Shown here: positions 17,757-26,699 of the stretch, in pieces
Layout of the letters: the number at the start of each line of letters is the position of its first letter
How positions within the stretch are numbered: position 1 is the stretch's first letter
Source of the DNA: Lewinella sp. IMCC34191
Lineage (GTDB): Bacteria; Bacteroidota; Bacteroidia; Chitinophagales; Saprospiraceae
Assembly: GCF_003390935.1 (NCBI RefSeq)
Contig: NZ_QNQZ01000011.1
Coordinates: forward strand, 62,001-126,000
Direction: 5' to 3'
DNA: 64,000 nt
Translations under genes and position numbers: made by a program
Notes under the pieces: generated by a model
Seen by the model: only the letters and a program-made list of their open reading frames with translations
Told to the model about the DNA's origin: nothing
Databases searched by the model: none

Positions 17757-20700
17757 TCAGCGGATCACCGAAAGCCTAAGGGCGGTACGCGACTGCGCCT
17801 CCGTGAGCAGCAGGGTGTACGTCCCGGTGGGAAGGTGGGACACGTCAAGCGGAATCTCCTGCAACCGCCCGGTCAGGGCAGCGGGCTTAGCCAGCACCAT
17901 TTTACCCGTAGCCGTGGCAATTTCAATCCGCCCCGGTCCGACCGTACCAGCGACAAACCGAAGGGTTACCTGACCGGTAGCCGGATTGGGGAGGAGCATG
18001 ACCGTCGGATTGACCGTCGGTTGCGGAAATACACCGACCAATTTGTCGTCCAGGAAGTTGACCACGACTCCGGGAGCCGTTACCCGGCTGCTGTCGCGAT
18101 CGCCTCTGGAGGTCGTTAGGCGGGCCATCCCGTCGTAGGTGATCAACTCCGGTACCACTTCCACGTGATCGAGCCACCACCCGGCAGCCCCCACCGCCGC
18201 GTCGGATGCGAACCGCCAGCGAAAATGGACCGACCGGCCGCGGTAGGCACTGAGGTCGACAATCACTTCCCGATAGCCTTCGCTATCCCCCCAGAAGCTT
18301 TGCTGGCCCCGAAGGGGCGTCGCGCCCCGGGCGGAGAGTCGTCCGCGGTAAGCATGGCGAATAAATTTGTCCGCCAGACCTTGCCAGCTCACGCCTCCGT
18401 CCGTAGAGATTTCCACTACGCCCCCGTCGTAGGCGGGTTCCGTTTCGTAGCGGGTGAAGAAGCGCAGGGCGGGAGCGGCGCCGGCCACCACAACAGCTTG
18501 GGCGGTCTGCAGGCTGTGTTCCTGCTCAACGTCCGTATTGCGGACGTACCAGGCCGTGTCGCCGGAAAATGCGGCCGTAGCGGTGCGTGTCCAGCCGTTG
18601 CTGCCGGACCGAGAGACGGTCGTCCATTGCTCGTCACCATCTTCGGCACCGTCGCCGAATAGCTGGGTGGGTGCTAGATGCGGATCCGTAAGGACTCTAT
18701 AGCTCAGCGTGTACCGTTCCCCGGCGGCTAGGTCGGGAAGTTCGAGAACAAGGCCGTTCCCATCGAGCGTGAAGTCCGTGGCCCCGCTAATGCTACTTTG
18801 GTCGACGGTCATCCCCCGCGGTACTTCGTCCGTAAGGGTCAGGCCGGTAACCGCTTCGGGTTTGTCATTGCGTACGGTGAGGGTGTAGGTTACCGAGTCG
18901 CCGGCTTTTATGTATTCCCGGCTGGCCGCTTTGTACAGTTTGACGGTGGGTACACAGGCGGGATTGCCGTCGAAGGCTTCCCGGTTGTCATTGTGGAGCG
19001 AACTCTCTCCCTGCCGGGCCGAGAAGCCGAGACCGCGACGACTAAAGATGTCCCAGAGCAAACAGGCATCTTCGCCCCCGTGCTGGAACGTATCGGCCAT
19101 AAGCAGCGCGTCGCGGCCATCAATGAGGCCGGGACTGCAGGGGGTATACTTCATGGCCTCGATGACCAGTCGGACCGCCCGGTTATTGCCGCCCGTCCCC
19201 CGTACGAGATCCTCATCGAAGCCGTAGCGATCCACTAATGCCCAGTAGATATCCCACAGGGTAGCGGCCCAGACTTCCCCTACTCCGTGCGGTACGGCGG
19301 CGGTGATGACGTCGTCGTAGGTGAGGGTGTTCACCTTCGGGTCGGTGGAATAGAACTGACTGCGGAAGCCGAGCGATCCGATCGGAGCTGCCGTGGAATA
19401 CACACCGATAGAGCGCCGCTCGCTGCCGGAAGGGGTTGGAGTCGCCGATCGCGGGGTGGAGGCAAGCAGGAAGAAGTCGGACCACCCCTCCCCCATTTGC
19501 TCGTTGTTGAGCAGGCAGGTATTACGAGCGGGCCCGCCCACCAGTCGGTTGCTGATACCGTGCCCGTACTCATGGGCGACTACCCCGTTGTCGAAACTCC
19601 CGTCGATGGGTGCCCGGCTATAGTCGGCCAGCCCGATCCGTACGGTTTCGGCACGCAGCAGGGCCTCACGCAGGGGTTCGGCGTCCACCTGCCGGAGCAT
19701 AACGACGGGGATCGTGACCGGGTAATCCTCCCCGGCTTCCATCGCACCCATCGGGAAAAGATCGTTCTCCGGGTTGCTGATGATCACCGCCCGCGCACCG
19801 GCCTGTTCCGCGCGGTAGGCTTTTAGTTGGAAGGCGCATTCGCCGCGCTGAAGTAAGACTACCTTGCCCTTCAGGTGATTCCCATTGACGAGAGGCCCAC
19901 AGCCAAGGGTGGGTTGATCGCTCCCGTCCAGTCCGATGGCGAGTTCGCCGGCAACCGGATCGTCGCCCAGTTGGGGTCCGAAGTCGGCGTTGGCACTTGG
20001 GTAGCGGCCGGCCAGCGCGGCCGGATACCGTACTTCGAACAGTTCGGTCCGCCCCCGCCAGAGGAACATCTGCATGCGGCCGGGTTTTCCGTCGCGGGGG
20101 GTGTAGAAGGTGGCGTTGTTGTTACCCGATGCGTCCTGTGCCTCCGCAAGCACGGGGTCACCGGCCCGGCCGCCACCGCCGTAGTTGAACTGCTGAAAGT
20201 TGCCGGCACGCTCATCGAAGCCGTGGGCGAAGGCCCAGTCGTGCAGCGCGTTGGCGTTGTAGAAGAGTTGCGTCAGGGAGGCCTGCACCATGGCTTCCGG
20301 CCGGCGGTGGGGATCGAGGGGAAAGTCAAAATCAAGCGCCGCTTCTCCATTGGCGACGTAGCCCGTATCCGGCTCGTTGCGTTGGCCGTCGGCGTCACGG
20401 TAGGCATAGGCGTTGTTGCCCCGGGTGATGGTGTATTCCGGGCCGGCGATTCCATCGGTATCGTGCCAGCCGAAGGGGGAAGCTTGGCGGTCGGCCGGCT
20501 CGAACATCAGTTGGCGGTCTCCGTCGAGCGGGGACTCCAGGCCAAAGGGGTAGACGTAGTACATGGCCCCGTCCTGGAGCGGGAGTAAGGGAGTCCCTTC
20601 CGGTTGAACGACGGCTTTTTTACCTGCGCTCCGCCGCCCTACTTCCGGAAAGGAGCAGCTGACCGACAGGTCCGCGCGGTAGTGTTCCAGTGCCGTTACC

Positions 20701-21194
20701 GCGTCGACCATGCTCAAAGAGTGGATGCCCGCCGCCCGGTCGTCGATCGTTAGCTGCCAGCAGAGGCGAAGGGTACCCGTTTCGGGCAGGGGGTAGTACA
20801 CGAGTTCGCCCTCCTCCAGGATAGCGCCCGGCGGCGGGGATGCGGATATAAAAGCCTGCTGAAGCGTCAGGGCGGGAACGGTGTTTTCGATCCGACCGGC
20901 GATCCCGGCGGCCAAACGGGAAGTGTGGTGGAGAACCTCCGTGCCCCGGAAGTGGACCGTGGCCCCGGCGTTATAAATAGGCGTGCCGTTGTACGATTGC
21001 CCCAGGTAAACGTGCTCGATGCCGCCGGGCGAAGGGTAGCGATCCAGCACCGGCAGCTCGGCCAGATCGGAGGCCGCTACCCCTAGATCGTTGGCGTGGG
21101 CGCGCAAAAAATCCTGAGCGGGCAGTTGCCCTTCCTGGGCGGAAGCCGCGAACGAGAACAGCAAAGACGCGAAAACCGCGGGCCAAAACCTCAT
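17757..21194 (-). CDS. M36 family (fungalysin-like) metallopeptidase with T9SS sorting domain
   Basis: The 1145-residue secreted protein has a signal peptide, an FTP-like propeptide and an M36 catalytic domain. The zinc motif is HEYGH (residues 541-545), and the second ligand region is MGEGWSDFF. A PA domain is inserted (LLQRGECAFQLKAYRAEQAGARAVIISNPEN). A DUF11-type beta domain follows (AGDSVTYTLTVRNDKPEAVTGL), then an immune-inhibitor-A-like sandwich. The C-terminus is a type A sorting domain (LLPNPATGQVTLRF...LPTGTYTLLL). It is an extracellular protease exported by T9SS. A copy of the dispersed repeat at 20621-20639 is translated as GRRSAGKK in the propeptide region without disrupting the frame. 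Confidence 0.93.
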   Translation of the reverse strand: MRFWPAVFASLLFSFAASAQEGQLPAQDFLRAHANDLGVAASDLAELPVLDRYPSPGGIEHVYLGQSYNGTPIYNAGATVHFRGTEVLHHTSRLAAGIAGRIENTVPALTLQQAFISASPPPGAILEEGELVYYPLPETGTLRLCWQLTIDDRAAGIHSLSMVDAVTALEHYRADLSVSCSFPEVGRRSAGKKAVVQPEGTPLLPLQDGAMYYVYPFGLESPLDGDRQLMFEPADRQASPFGWHDTDGIAGPEYTITRGNNAYAYRDADGQRNEPDTGYVANGEAALDFDFPLDPHRRPEAMVQASLTQLFYNANALHDWAFAHGFDERAGNFQQFNYGGGGRAGDPVLAEAQDASGNNNATFYTPRDGKPGRMQMFLWRGRTELFEVRYPAALAGRYPSANADFGPQLGDDPVAGELAIGLDGSDQPTLGCGPLVNGNHLKGKVVLLQRGECAFQLKAYRAEQAGARAVIISNPENDLFPMGAMEAGEDYPVTIPVVMLRQVDAEPLREALLRAETVRIGLADYSRAPIDGSFDNGVVAHEYGHGISNRLVGGPARNTCLLNNEQMGEGWSDFFLLASTPRSATPTPSGSERRSIGVYSTAAPIGSLGFRSQFYSTDPKVNTLTYDDVITAAVPHGVGEVWAATLWDIYWALVDRYGFDEDLVRGTGGNNRAVRLVIEAMKYTPCSPGLIDGRDALLMADTFQHGGEDACLLWDIFSRRGLGFSARQGESSLHNDNREAFDGNPACVPTVKLYKAASREYIKAGDSVTYTLTVRNDKPEAVTGLTLTDEVPRGMTVDQSSISGATDFTLDGNGLVLELPDLAAGERYTLSYRVLTDPHLAPTQLFGDGAEDGDEQWTTVSRSGSNGWTRTATAAFSGDTAWYVRNTDVEQEHSLQTAQAVVVAGAAPALRFFTRYETEPAYDGGVVEISTDGGVSWQGLADKFIRHAYRGRLSARGATPLRGQQSFWGDSEGYREVIVDLSAYRGRSVHFRWRFASDAAVGAAGWWLDHVEVVPELITYDGMARLTTSRGDRDSSRVTAPGVVVNFLDDKLVGVFPQPTVNPTVMLLPNPATGQVTLRFVAGTVGPGRIEIATATGKMVLAKPAALTGRLQEIPLDVSHLPTGTYTLLLTEAQSRTALRLSVIR
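20621..20639 (-). repeat. dispersed GC-rich repeat, copy inside the M36 gene
   Basis: On the minus strand this reads GGGCGGCGGAGCGCAGGTA followed by AAAAAGC, the full consensus of the family. It lies in frame in a propeptide linker of the metallopeptidase. Confidence 0.65.
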
Positions 21195-21199
21195 GCCAC

Positions 21200-21207
21200 C
21201 AAATTTA
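21200..21207 (-). promoter_or_regulatory. -7 element of the M36 peptidase gene
   Basis: TAAATTTG (minus strand) matches TAnnTTTG exactly and ends only 5 nt before the ATG. Transcription would begin at or next to the start codon. Confidence 0.5.
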
Positions 21208-21297
21208 CCTCGCCGGGCGCAGTAAACCAGCCGCCGGGCTTATAGGCTAACGGCTACGGGGGCACCCGTCGTTTGCCGGACGAATGTGGCTCCGAAT

Positions 21298-22050
21298 TTA
21301 ACGTTCCACGAAGGAAACCTGCTCCTCCTCGAATAAGGGCTTGCGGGCATACCGCATGAACAGCTGGGCGGTCGCCAGGACGTCCTTTTCGCAGTACACG
21401 GCGATGCGCTCCAGGTCATCCTCCTCCCAAAAGACGCGGCCTACCTCGCTCCCGTCGATGTCATCCTTCGGACTGGGGAAGCCGAGAATCCCGGCGAGCA
21501 ACTTGAGGGAAACGTACGATTTACGGTCGCCGAACTTCCAGAGCTCCATCGTATCGAGCAGGTGCTTCGTTTCCCAGGGTTTCTTGCCGGAAATATCGAG
21601 CAGCTTCGGCATGGGCTGCTGGTTGATGACGATGCGGCGGCACATGTAGGGCACGTCGAATTCCTTGATGTTGTGCCCGCAGATGTAGAACTTGTTGGGA
21701 TCTCCGTAGTACTGGTCGATCATCTCGCTGAAGGCCGTCAGCAGCTTGGCTTCGTCGCGATCGGCGAAGGACTTCAGCCGGATCTTCAGCTTGCGGTCGG
21801 AGTCGCGGTAGACCGCCCCGACGCTGATGCAGACGATTTTGCCGAATTCGGCGAAGATGCCTGCCTTATCGTTGTAGGATTCGGCCAGTTCTTCCCCCTC
21901 CACGGTTTCGCCGTAGCGGCGCAGCGCCCCGGGTGCCTTGAGCGACCACAGGTACTGCATATTGTCGTCCAGATCGTCGTAGGCGGGCGATCCGCTTACG
22001 GTTTCGATGTCGAGGAAGAGGACTTTGGTGATGTCGATCTGGTCAACCAT
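21298..22050 (-). CDS. PolB-like 3'-5' exonuclease domain protein
   Basis: The 250-residue protein is a stand-alone DEDD-type exonuclease fold of the predicted PolB-exonuclease-2 family. Acidic metal-binding residues are visible in LFLDIETVSG (Exo I), in GHNIKEFDVPYM (Exo II) and in YCEKDVLATAQLF (Exo III, YxxxD type). It should degrade single-stranded nucleic acid from 3' ends; its biological role is unassigned. It sits 5 nt after the OmpA-lipoprotein gene on the same strand and is likely co-transcribed with it. Confidence 0.85.
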   Translation of the reverse strand: MVDQIDITKVLFLDIETVSGSPAYDDLDDNMQYLWSLKAPGALRRYGETVEGEELAESYNDKAGIFAEFGKIVCISVGAVYRDSDRKLKIRLKSFADRDEAKLLTAFSEMIDQYYGDPNKFYICGHNIKEFDVPYMCRRIVINQQPMPKLLDISGKKPWETKHLLDTMELWKFGDRKSYVSLKLLAGILGFPSPKDDIDGSEVGRVFWEEDDLERIAVYCEKDVLATAQLFMRYARKPLFEEEQVSFVER

Positions 22051-22055
22051 GGTGA

Positions 22056-22946
22056 TTAGCGTTTTAAGCCCGCGGCCTGGACGGTAAGCCGGTCGAGCGC
22101 CCGCAGCAAATTAGCAACGTTGCTGGTGAATACGAATTCCATCCGGCGGTTTTGGTAGCGGCCCTCTTCGGAGGCGTTACTCTGCACGGGCCCGTATTCG
22201 CCCTGGGAGGCGCCGGTTAAGCGATTGGGGCTGACGTAATGTTCGCTGGCGAGCTTATCGGCCAGGGTAGCGGCACGCAAGGCGGCGTACTCCCAGTTGT
22301 CGGTATTCTTGAGCGGGTTGGCCTGGTTGTCGGTGTGCCCTACGATGCGCAGCTTCAGTAGGGGGTTGTTCTGAAGGGTGCCGGCCAGTACCCGCAGCAC
22401 GGGCCCCGCCCCCTCCACCAGGTATCCTACCGAGCGGGGACGGAAAAGCGAGCTTTCCTGAACGCTCAGGATAACCTCCCCGGGGCGGGCGGTGATGAGG
22501 TACTGTCCGCTATCCAGTTTCGTTTCGAGGGAATCGCTCAGGCGATTGGCGACCGAGGTGAGGCTGTTGGAATATTCTCGGATGATGCGCCCCTGCAGGG
22601 CGAGTACCGAATCCAGGTTCGCCTCCCGCCCTTCGAGGGTTTCGCGTAGGTTTTCCAGTTGCTCGTTGAGATCGGTATTGGTACTGGACAGGTTGCTCTG
22701 CAGGGCTTCGATGCGGTCGTCCTGCTCGATGAGGCGGTCCTGCAGGCGGCTCTGCGTTTCGAGTAGCATATCGTTGCCGCCCCGGCTGCGCTCCAGGGCC
22801 AGGGTCAGGCGGTAAATGGAATCGGCCTGCACGGCGGCGAGGCTATCGAGGCTGTCGATCCGCGGCTGGTAGCGTTCGGCTGCCTTCTTCGGAGAGATAC
22901 AACTGGCCAGGACCACGGCGAGCAGACCGGTAATAAATAAGCGCAT
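22056..22946 (-). CDS. OmpA family lipoprotein
   Basis: The 296-residue protein has lipobox LASC (Cys16) and a long coiled-coil stalk (about residues 25-150, rich in heptads such as LQDRLIEQDDRIEALQSNL). The C-terminal OmpA/MotB peptidoglycan-binding domain has the signature LKLRIVGHTDNQANPL and NRRMEFVF. It would tether the outer membrane to peptidoglycan. It overlaps no gene but lies between the exonuclease (5 nt) and the YgjP-like gene (9 nt), suggesting an operon. A TAATTTAG box 4 nt before its ATG (22951-22958) may provide a separate promoter. Confidence 0.9.
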   Translation of the reverse strand: MRLFITGLLAVVLASCISPKKAAERYQPRIDSLDSLAAVQADSIYRLTLALERSRGGNDMLLETQSRLQDRLIEQDDRIEALQSNLSSTNTDLNEQLENLRETLEGREANLDSVLALQGRIIREYSNSLTSVANRLSDSLETKLDSGQYLITARPGEVILSVQESSLFRPRSVGYLVEGAGPVLRVLAGTLQNNPLLKLRIVGHTDNQANPLKNTDNWEYAALRAATLADKLASEHYVSPNRLTGASQGEYGPVQSNASEEGRYQNRRMEFVFTSNVANLLRALDRLTVQAAGLKR

Positions 22947-22955
22947 GGGGCTAAA

Positions 22956-23726
22956 TTAGTCTATGGGTACCGGATCGAAACGCAGCCCGGCGCCGTTTTC
23001 GCGTAGCCACTTGTCATACACTTTGTATTCCGGCAGCGCGCGGGCGACGTGCGCCCAAAACTTCGGGCCGTGATTGGCCTCCAGCAGGTGGGCCAGTTCG
23101 TGAATGATGACGGCATCCAGCACGGCGGGCGGGGCCAGTAGCAAGCGGGTGGCGAGATTAATATTACCACGGTGGGAGCACGAGCCCCAGCGGGTGTAGG
23201 TGTCGCTCAGTTTGACTTCGTGGATCCTGCGCTGAAAGTGCCGGTCGTTGAGCTCGTGGACGCGGCGCGTGATTTCCGGCAGACAGCCCCCGGCGAAATA
23301 TTTCGCCAGTAGCTTAGGAATGGCTTTCGTCTGTTGTTGCGGCGGAGCGCAGGTACTGAGCTTCACGGTAACCGCATGTCCTCTACCCGGGACGATCCGG
23401 TGCGTCTTGCCCGGGTGTGTCCGTACCGCGATCCGGTACTCCTCCCCCCGAAAGTCGAAGGTGTAGGCCGCAGCTACGGGCGGAGCTACCAGATGCGCGA
23501 AGGCCTCGGGCCGGTCGGCGGCGGTCTTCCGGGCCCAGTCGATCATCTCCTCAATGCGTCGCTGCCGTTCCTTCTCCCCCAGCGCGTGGGGCAGTCGGAT
23601 GTAGAGCGCCCGCTGCCGCACCGAAGCGATGGTAGACCGCCGCCCCCGCTCGGTAATGATGCGCACGGGCACCCGCATCCCGTGTAGGTCGAGGGTGGTG
23701 CGCTGCTCGGCGGTCTTGCGGGGCAT
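22956..23726 (-). CDS. YgjP-like (DUF45) zinc metallopeptidase
   Basis: With the start at the ATG at 23726 the protein has 256 residues. It carries the family zinc motif HELAHLLEANHGPKFW (HExxH plus downstream His) and the preceding YTRWGSCSHRGNINLATRLLLAP segment typical of YgjP/DUF45 proteins. Longer in-frame sequence to 24191 is low-complexity and overlaps the end of aroA, so it is not coding. Cytosolic, substrate unknown. A copy of the dispersed repeat at 23339-23354 is translated as STCAPPQQQ in a linker between domains. Confidence 0.88.
   Translation of the reverse strand: MPRKTAEQRTTLDLHGMRVPVRIITERGRRSTIASVRQRALYIRLPHALGEKERQRRIEEMIDWARKTAADRPEAFAHLVAPPVAAAYTFDFRGEEYRIAVRTHPGKTHRIVPGRGHAVTVKLSTCAPPQQQTKAIPKLLAKYFAGGCLPEITRRVHELNDRHFQRRIHEVKLSDTYTRWGSCSHRGNINLATRLLLAPPAVLDAVIIHELAHLLEANHGPKFWAHVARALPEYKVYDKWLRENGAGLRFDPVPID
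23339..23354 (+). repeat. dispersed GC-rich repeat, copy inside the YgjP-like gene
   Basis: GCGGCGGAGCGCAGGT followed by ACTGAGCTT. It is in frame (antisense orientation) in a poly-Gln linker of the metallopeptidase. Confidence 0.55.
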
Positions 23727-23828
23727 GGGGAAGGACGATGTGTGAAGTACGAAGGACAAAGTAAGAAGGTTCCGGGAGCTGCCCCCTCCACCCCGCCCCC
23801 CCAGCGGCCCTGGCAGGGACGCCGCTGA

Positions 23829-23910
23829 CCAGCGAGGTCTGCCGCAAGCGCCAGCGAGCAGAGGGCCTCGCGCCTCCCAACCAGCGAGCGGAGGGCCTCG
23901 CGAAAATGCC
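23829..23910. repeat. imperfect 30-bp tandem repeat between aroA and the YgjP-like gene
   Basis: Two 30-bp units (23851-23880 and 23881-23910) share CCAGCGAGC(A/G)GAGGGCCTCG nearly exactly. A degenerate partial unit begins at 23829. Each unit can form a small GCGAG/CTCGC hairpin. The roughly 200-bp spacer holds no gene. Confidence 0.6.
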
Positions 23911-23928
23911 CCCCAATCGCCTACCCCA

Positions 23929-25182
23929 TTAAACCGCCGCGATCCCCAGGGCAGCCAAGTCCTTCCAAAAATCCGGATAGCTCTTCTCCACCACCTCGGG
24001 ATCTTCGAATCGCACCGAATGCAGCAACGCCAGCGGGGCCAGCGCCATCGCCATCCGGTGATCGTGGTAGGTGGAAAAGGTGGGCGTGCCGGCGGCAAAG
24101 TCCGCTTTTCCTTCCTGGGCGAAGTACTGAATACCGGTTTTACCCGCCATACGGGGTGGAATTTTATAGAGCGACACCCCGACTTTCCCAAGCTCGGCCT
24201 TCATGGCCTTTACCCGATCGGTTTCCTTGATAAAGAGCGTTTGCAATCCGGAGTAGAGCCCCTGCACCCCCAGGCCGGCACAGGTGGCCATAACGGTTTG
24301 GGCAATGTCCGGGCACTCCACGAAATCGTGCTCGAAGAGGGGCGGTGGCGGGGTACCGGCCGGCTTGGTAAGGTGGATGCCCTCCCGGGTAAAGGTTGTC
24401 GTCACCCCAAATTCTTCGTAGAGCTTGTTAACGACGGCGTCGCCCTGCAGGCTATTCTCGAAAAGCCCGTCGACGCGGAGGTCGGCCTCTTCGGCCAGCG
24501 CGGCCAGGCTGTAGTAGTAGCTGGCCGCCGACCAGTCCGCCTCCACCGTGAAGGCTTTGGCCTGGTAAACCTGGGGGTTTACGACGATGGTCTGCCCCTC
24601 CCAGTGGTGACGCACGCCGAAGTGTTCCATCAGCGCCAGGGTCATACGGATGTACGGCATACTGACGATCTCCCCCTCGAGGGTAAGTTTCAGGCCCGTG
24701 GGCAGCGTAGGGGCCAGCATCAGCAGGCTGGAGATGTACTGGCTGCTGGTATCGGCGGCGATGCTGACGCGGTCGCTTTTATCCAGGGCGCTGTAGCCGA
24801 TGCGGAGGGGCGGATAGCCGTCCTTTTCCGCGTATTCGATGTCGGCGCCGAGGGTCCGCAGCGCGTCCACGAGAATGCCGATCGGGCGCTCCTTCATGCG
24901 CTGACTGCCGGTCAGCAACTGACTACCCTGTCGGCGGCAGAGATAGCCCGTGAGGAAGCGGTAGGTGGTGCCGGCGGGTCCGCAGTCCAGTACCTCTTCG
25001 TCTGATTCCAGGAGCTGCTGCATCCGGACGGTATCGTCGGCGGCGGCCAGCCGGTCGATCTCAAAACCGCCGGGTGTAAGGGCGCGGATAAGGAGGGCGC
25101 GGTTGGCGATGGATTTGGAACCGGTGAGGCGGAGGTGGCCGCGGAGGGGTCCGCCGGGGTAAGCGATTTCTAGGGAATTCAT
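23929..25182 (-). CDS. aroA: 3-phosphoshikimate 1-carboxyvinyltransferase (EPSP synthase)
   Basis: The 417-residue protein matches EPSP synthase throughout. It has the Lys/Ser phosphate site LTGSKSIANRALL, GPAGTTYRFLTGYL, GSQRMKERPIG, the acidic VECPDIAQTV, FIKETDRVKAMKAEL and TYHDHRMAMAL. It joins shikimate-3-phosphate and PEP in the chorismate pathway in the cytosol. I prefer the ATG at 25182 over a TTG at 25191, because the TTG lies inside a perfect -7 promoter element. No other aro genes are nearby, which is usual in Bacteroidota. Confidence 0.95.
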   Translation of the reverse strand: MNSLEIAYPGGPLRGHLRLTGSKSIANRALLIRALTPGGFEIDRLAAADDTVRMQQLLESDEEVLDCGPAGTTYRFLTGYLCRRQGSQLLTGSQRMKERPIGILVDALRTLGADIEYAEKDGYPPLRIGYSALDKSDRVSIAADTSSQYISSLLMLAPTLPTGLKLTLEGEIVSMPYIRMTLALMEHFGVRHHWEGQTIVVNPQVYQAKAFTVEADWSAASYYYSLAALAEEADLRVDGLFENSLQGDAVVNKLYEEFGVTTTFTREGIHLTKPAGTPPPPLFEHDFVECPDIAQTVMATCAGLGVQGLYSGLQTLFIKETDRVKAMKAELGKVGVSLYKIPPRMAGKTGIQYFAQEGKADFAAGTPTFSTYHDHRMAMALAPLALLHSVRFEDPEVVEKSYPDFWKDLAALGIAAV

Positions 25183-25188
25183 GTGGGC

Positions 25189-25196
25189 CAAAGGTA
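25189..25196 (-). promoter_or_regulatory. -7 element of aroA
   Basis: TACCTTTG (minus strand) matches TAnnTTTG exactly and ends 6 nt before the ATG at 25182, implying a leaderless or near-leaderless mRNA. Confidence 0.5.
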
Positions 25197-25209
25197 AGTA
25201 GAGGACTCG

Positions 25210-26406
25210 CTAACCTAGCTTGCATACGCGATACGGCCGGCCGCCTACGACCACCACGTAGCAACCGGTGGGCAAGCTTCGGAAATCCAACCGAAAGCGC
25301 GTCGGTGTCTCCCTTCGTACCGTCAGTCTGTCACCGACGCGCTGACCGCCGTCGCTCCGAACGACTATCTCCGCAGCTACGTAGGGGAAAGCCGTCGTGA
25401 CGGTTACGAAGTCGGTCGTTGGATTCGGGTATATGGCCACCCCATCGGGGTGCGGCATCATCACCGAACGTACCGGGGAGTAGGAAGAAGTCCCATCGTA
25501 ATCGAATTGCTCCAGTCGGTAGTAATTGATTCCCGGCCGGGGGGCATCGTCCTGGCTTCGGTACTCCTGCCGCTCCGGGGTTGACCCGCTCCCCGCCATA
25601 CTGTCGATTGCACGCCAGCTCGACCCGTCGGTACTTCTTTGCACCAGAAAGTAATCATTATTGACCTCGGCACCCGTAGTCCACGCCAGGGCAACGGCGG
25701 TCTCCCCCCGGGGTTGGGCGGTGAAGGTTTCCCAAAGCACCGGCAGCGCCGACGCTAGCTCCACGATCGTGAAGTTATCCAGCACGGCATTTTGAGTTCC
25801 ACTCCCGTCCATGTCGACCCCGATGGTCAGGTCACCGTCTCCGACCCAGTACAGGTTCCGGCCGGGCGTGGCCGCGGACGTCCACACGGTGACACCGTCT
25901 TTATAAAGCGTACCGATCCCCGATACGGGTTCGTACCGGAAGCGGTACGTACGGTATACGTCATCGTTTTCAATCTCGAAGGTCGGCGACGTTATCGTTT
26001 GGCTTCCGCCGGCTCCGTCGCTGACTCGGTACTGGACGTTCAGACCGCCGTTCCCTAAATAGAAATTGTTCCGGCGCAACACGGTGTACACCGTTTCGTC
26101 CCGTTGGTAGTCGAAGGAAATGTCTATGCCACCTACGTTATACAGGGGGGCGTCCGCGAGGACCAGGTCAAGATTCTGCTTCGTGGACGTCTGACTCACG
26201 GCCAGTCCCCGGGTATTGCCGTCCAGCCGGAGCTTTGTCGCCGCCAGGTTCCCGATGGAGGCGGCGTCCGGTCCGATTTCGGAAATCTTGGGATCGGTAG
26301 CCTCCCAGTTGAAGTACAGAATCGTGTTTTGTCCGATCAGGGGGCAAAGAGGCAGGAAAAGCGGGATCAAAAGCAGCAGTAAGCGCACGAATTTTAGCAG
26401 TTGCAC
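25210..26406 (-). CDS. secreted LamG-like protein with T9SS type A sorting domain
   Basis: The 398-residue protein has a signal peptide (LLLLLIPLFLPLCPLIGQ). A concanavalin-like beta sandwich follows (about residues 30-210, ending NAVLDNFTIVE), then a fibronectin-like linker (WTTGAEVNNDYFLVQRSTDG). A Por C-terminal sorting domain closes it (YPNPTTDFVTV...LPTGCYVVVVGG). The GTG at 26406 is the only reasonable start; it is 11 nt downstream of a perfect -7 box. It is probably a surface-attached or secreted protein of unknown binding target. Confidence 0.85.
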   Translation of the reverse strand: MQLLKFVRLLLLLIPLFLPLCPLIGQNTILYFNWEATDPKISEIGPDAASIGNLAATKLRLDGNTRGLAVSQTSTKQNLDLVLADAPLYNVGGIDISFDYQRDETVYTVLRRNNFYLGNGGLNVQYRVSDGAGGSQTITSPTFEIENDDVYRTYRFRYEPVSGIGTLYKDGVTVWTSAATPGRNLYWVGDGDLTIGVDMDGSGTQNAVLDNFTIVELASALPVLWETFTAQPRGETAVALAWTTGAEVNNDYFLVQRSTDGSSWRAIDSMAGSGSTPERQEYRSQDDAPRPGINYYRLEQFDYDGTSSYSPVRSVMMPHPDGVAIYPNPTTDFVTVTTAFPYVAAEIVVRSDGGQRVGDRLTVRRETPTRFRLDFRSLPTGCYVVVVGGRPYRVCKLG

Positions 26407-26417
26407 CCGGCGGAGTC

Positions 26418-26425
26418 CAAATATA
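26418..26425 (-). promoter_or_regulatory. -7 element of the T9SS cargo gene
   Basis: TATATTTG (minus strand) is a full match to TAnnTTTG, 11 nt before the GTG start at 26406. Confidence 0.5.
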
Positions 26426-26610
26426 TAGTCGGGCAGTGTCTCAGGTTTTTGGGTCTAGCCTACCGGTCGCGATAGCTTGTCCACCAACGGATCGGGGTCG
26501 GTAGGTTCAGGTTTCGGATCACAAATATAAGATCATATTAATATCTCCTGAATAAGACCCAAGACTGCCACGAACGGCAAAGGGCCTTGATTCGGGTATG
26601 CGGAATACCC

Positions 26611-26622
26611 TGATCGCAATCA
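26611..26622 (+). promoter_or_regulatory. FNR-like dyad upstream of the small membrane gene
   Basis: TGATCGCAATCA is a perfect TGAT-N4-ATCA dyad, eight of ten positions of the FNR consensus. Its centre lies 58.5 nt before the 3' end of the candidate -7 box at 26668-26675. A Crp/Fnr-type regulator is encoded 1.6 kb downstream. Confidence 0.4.
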
Positions 26623-26667
26623 TCGCCTGCGGTGATGTACGTCAGGGAATAGGGTTCGCGCGCCCTG

Positions 26668-26675
26668 GATATTTG
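26668..26675 (+). promoter_or_regulatory. candidate -7 element of the small membrane gene
   Basis: GATATTTG differs from TAnnTTTG-type boxes at the first base and lies 24 nt before the ATG at 26700. Confidence 0.35.
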
Positions 26676-26699
26676 TACCATCACCAATCGAAAACAGCC

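Noticed and set aside
23727-24191. N-terminal extension of the YgjP-like protein
   Set aside because: It runs through the 30-bp repeats and the 3' end of aroA and has no similarity to the family; the ATG at 23726 starts the recognisable protein.
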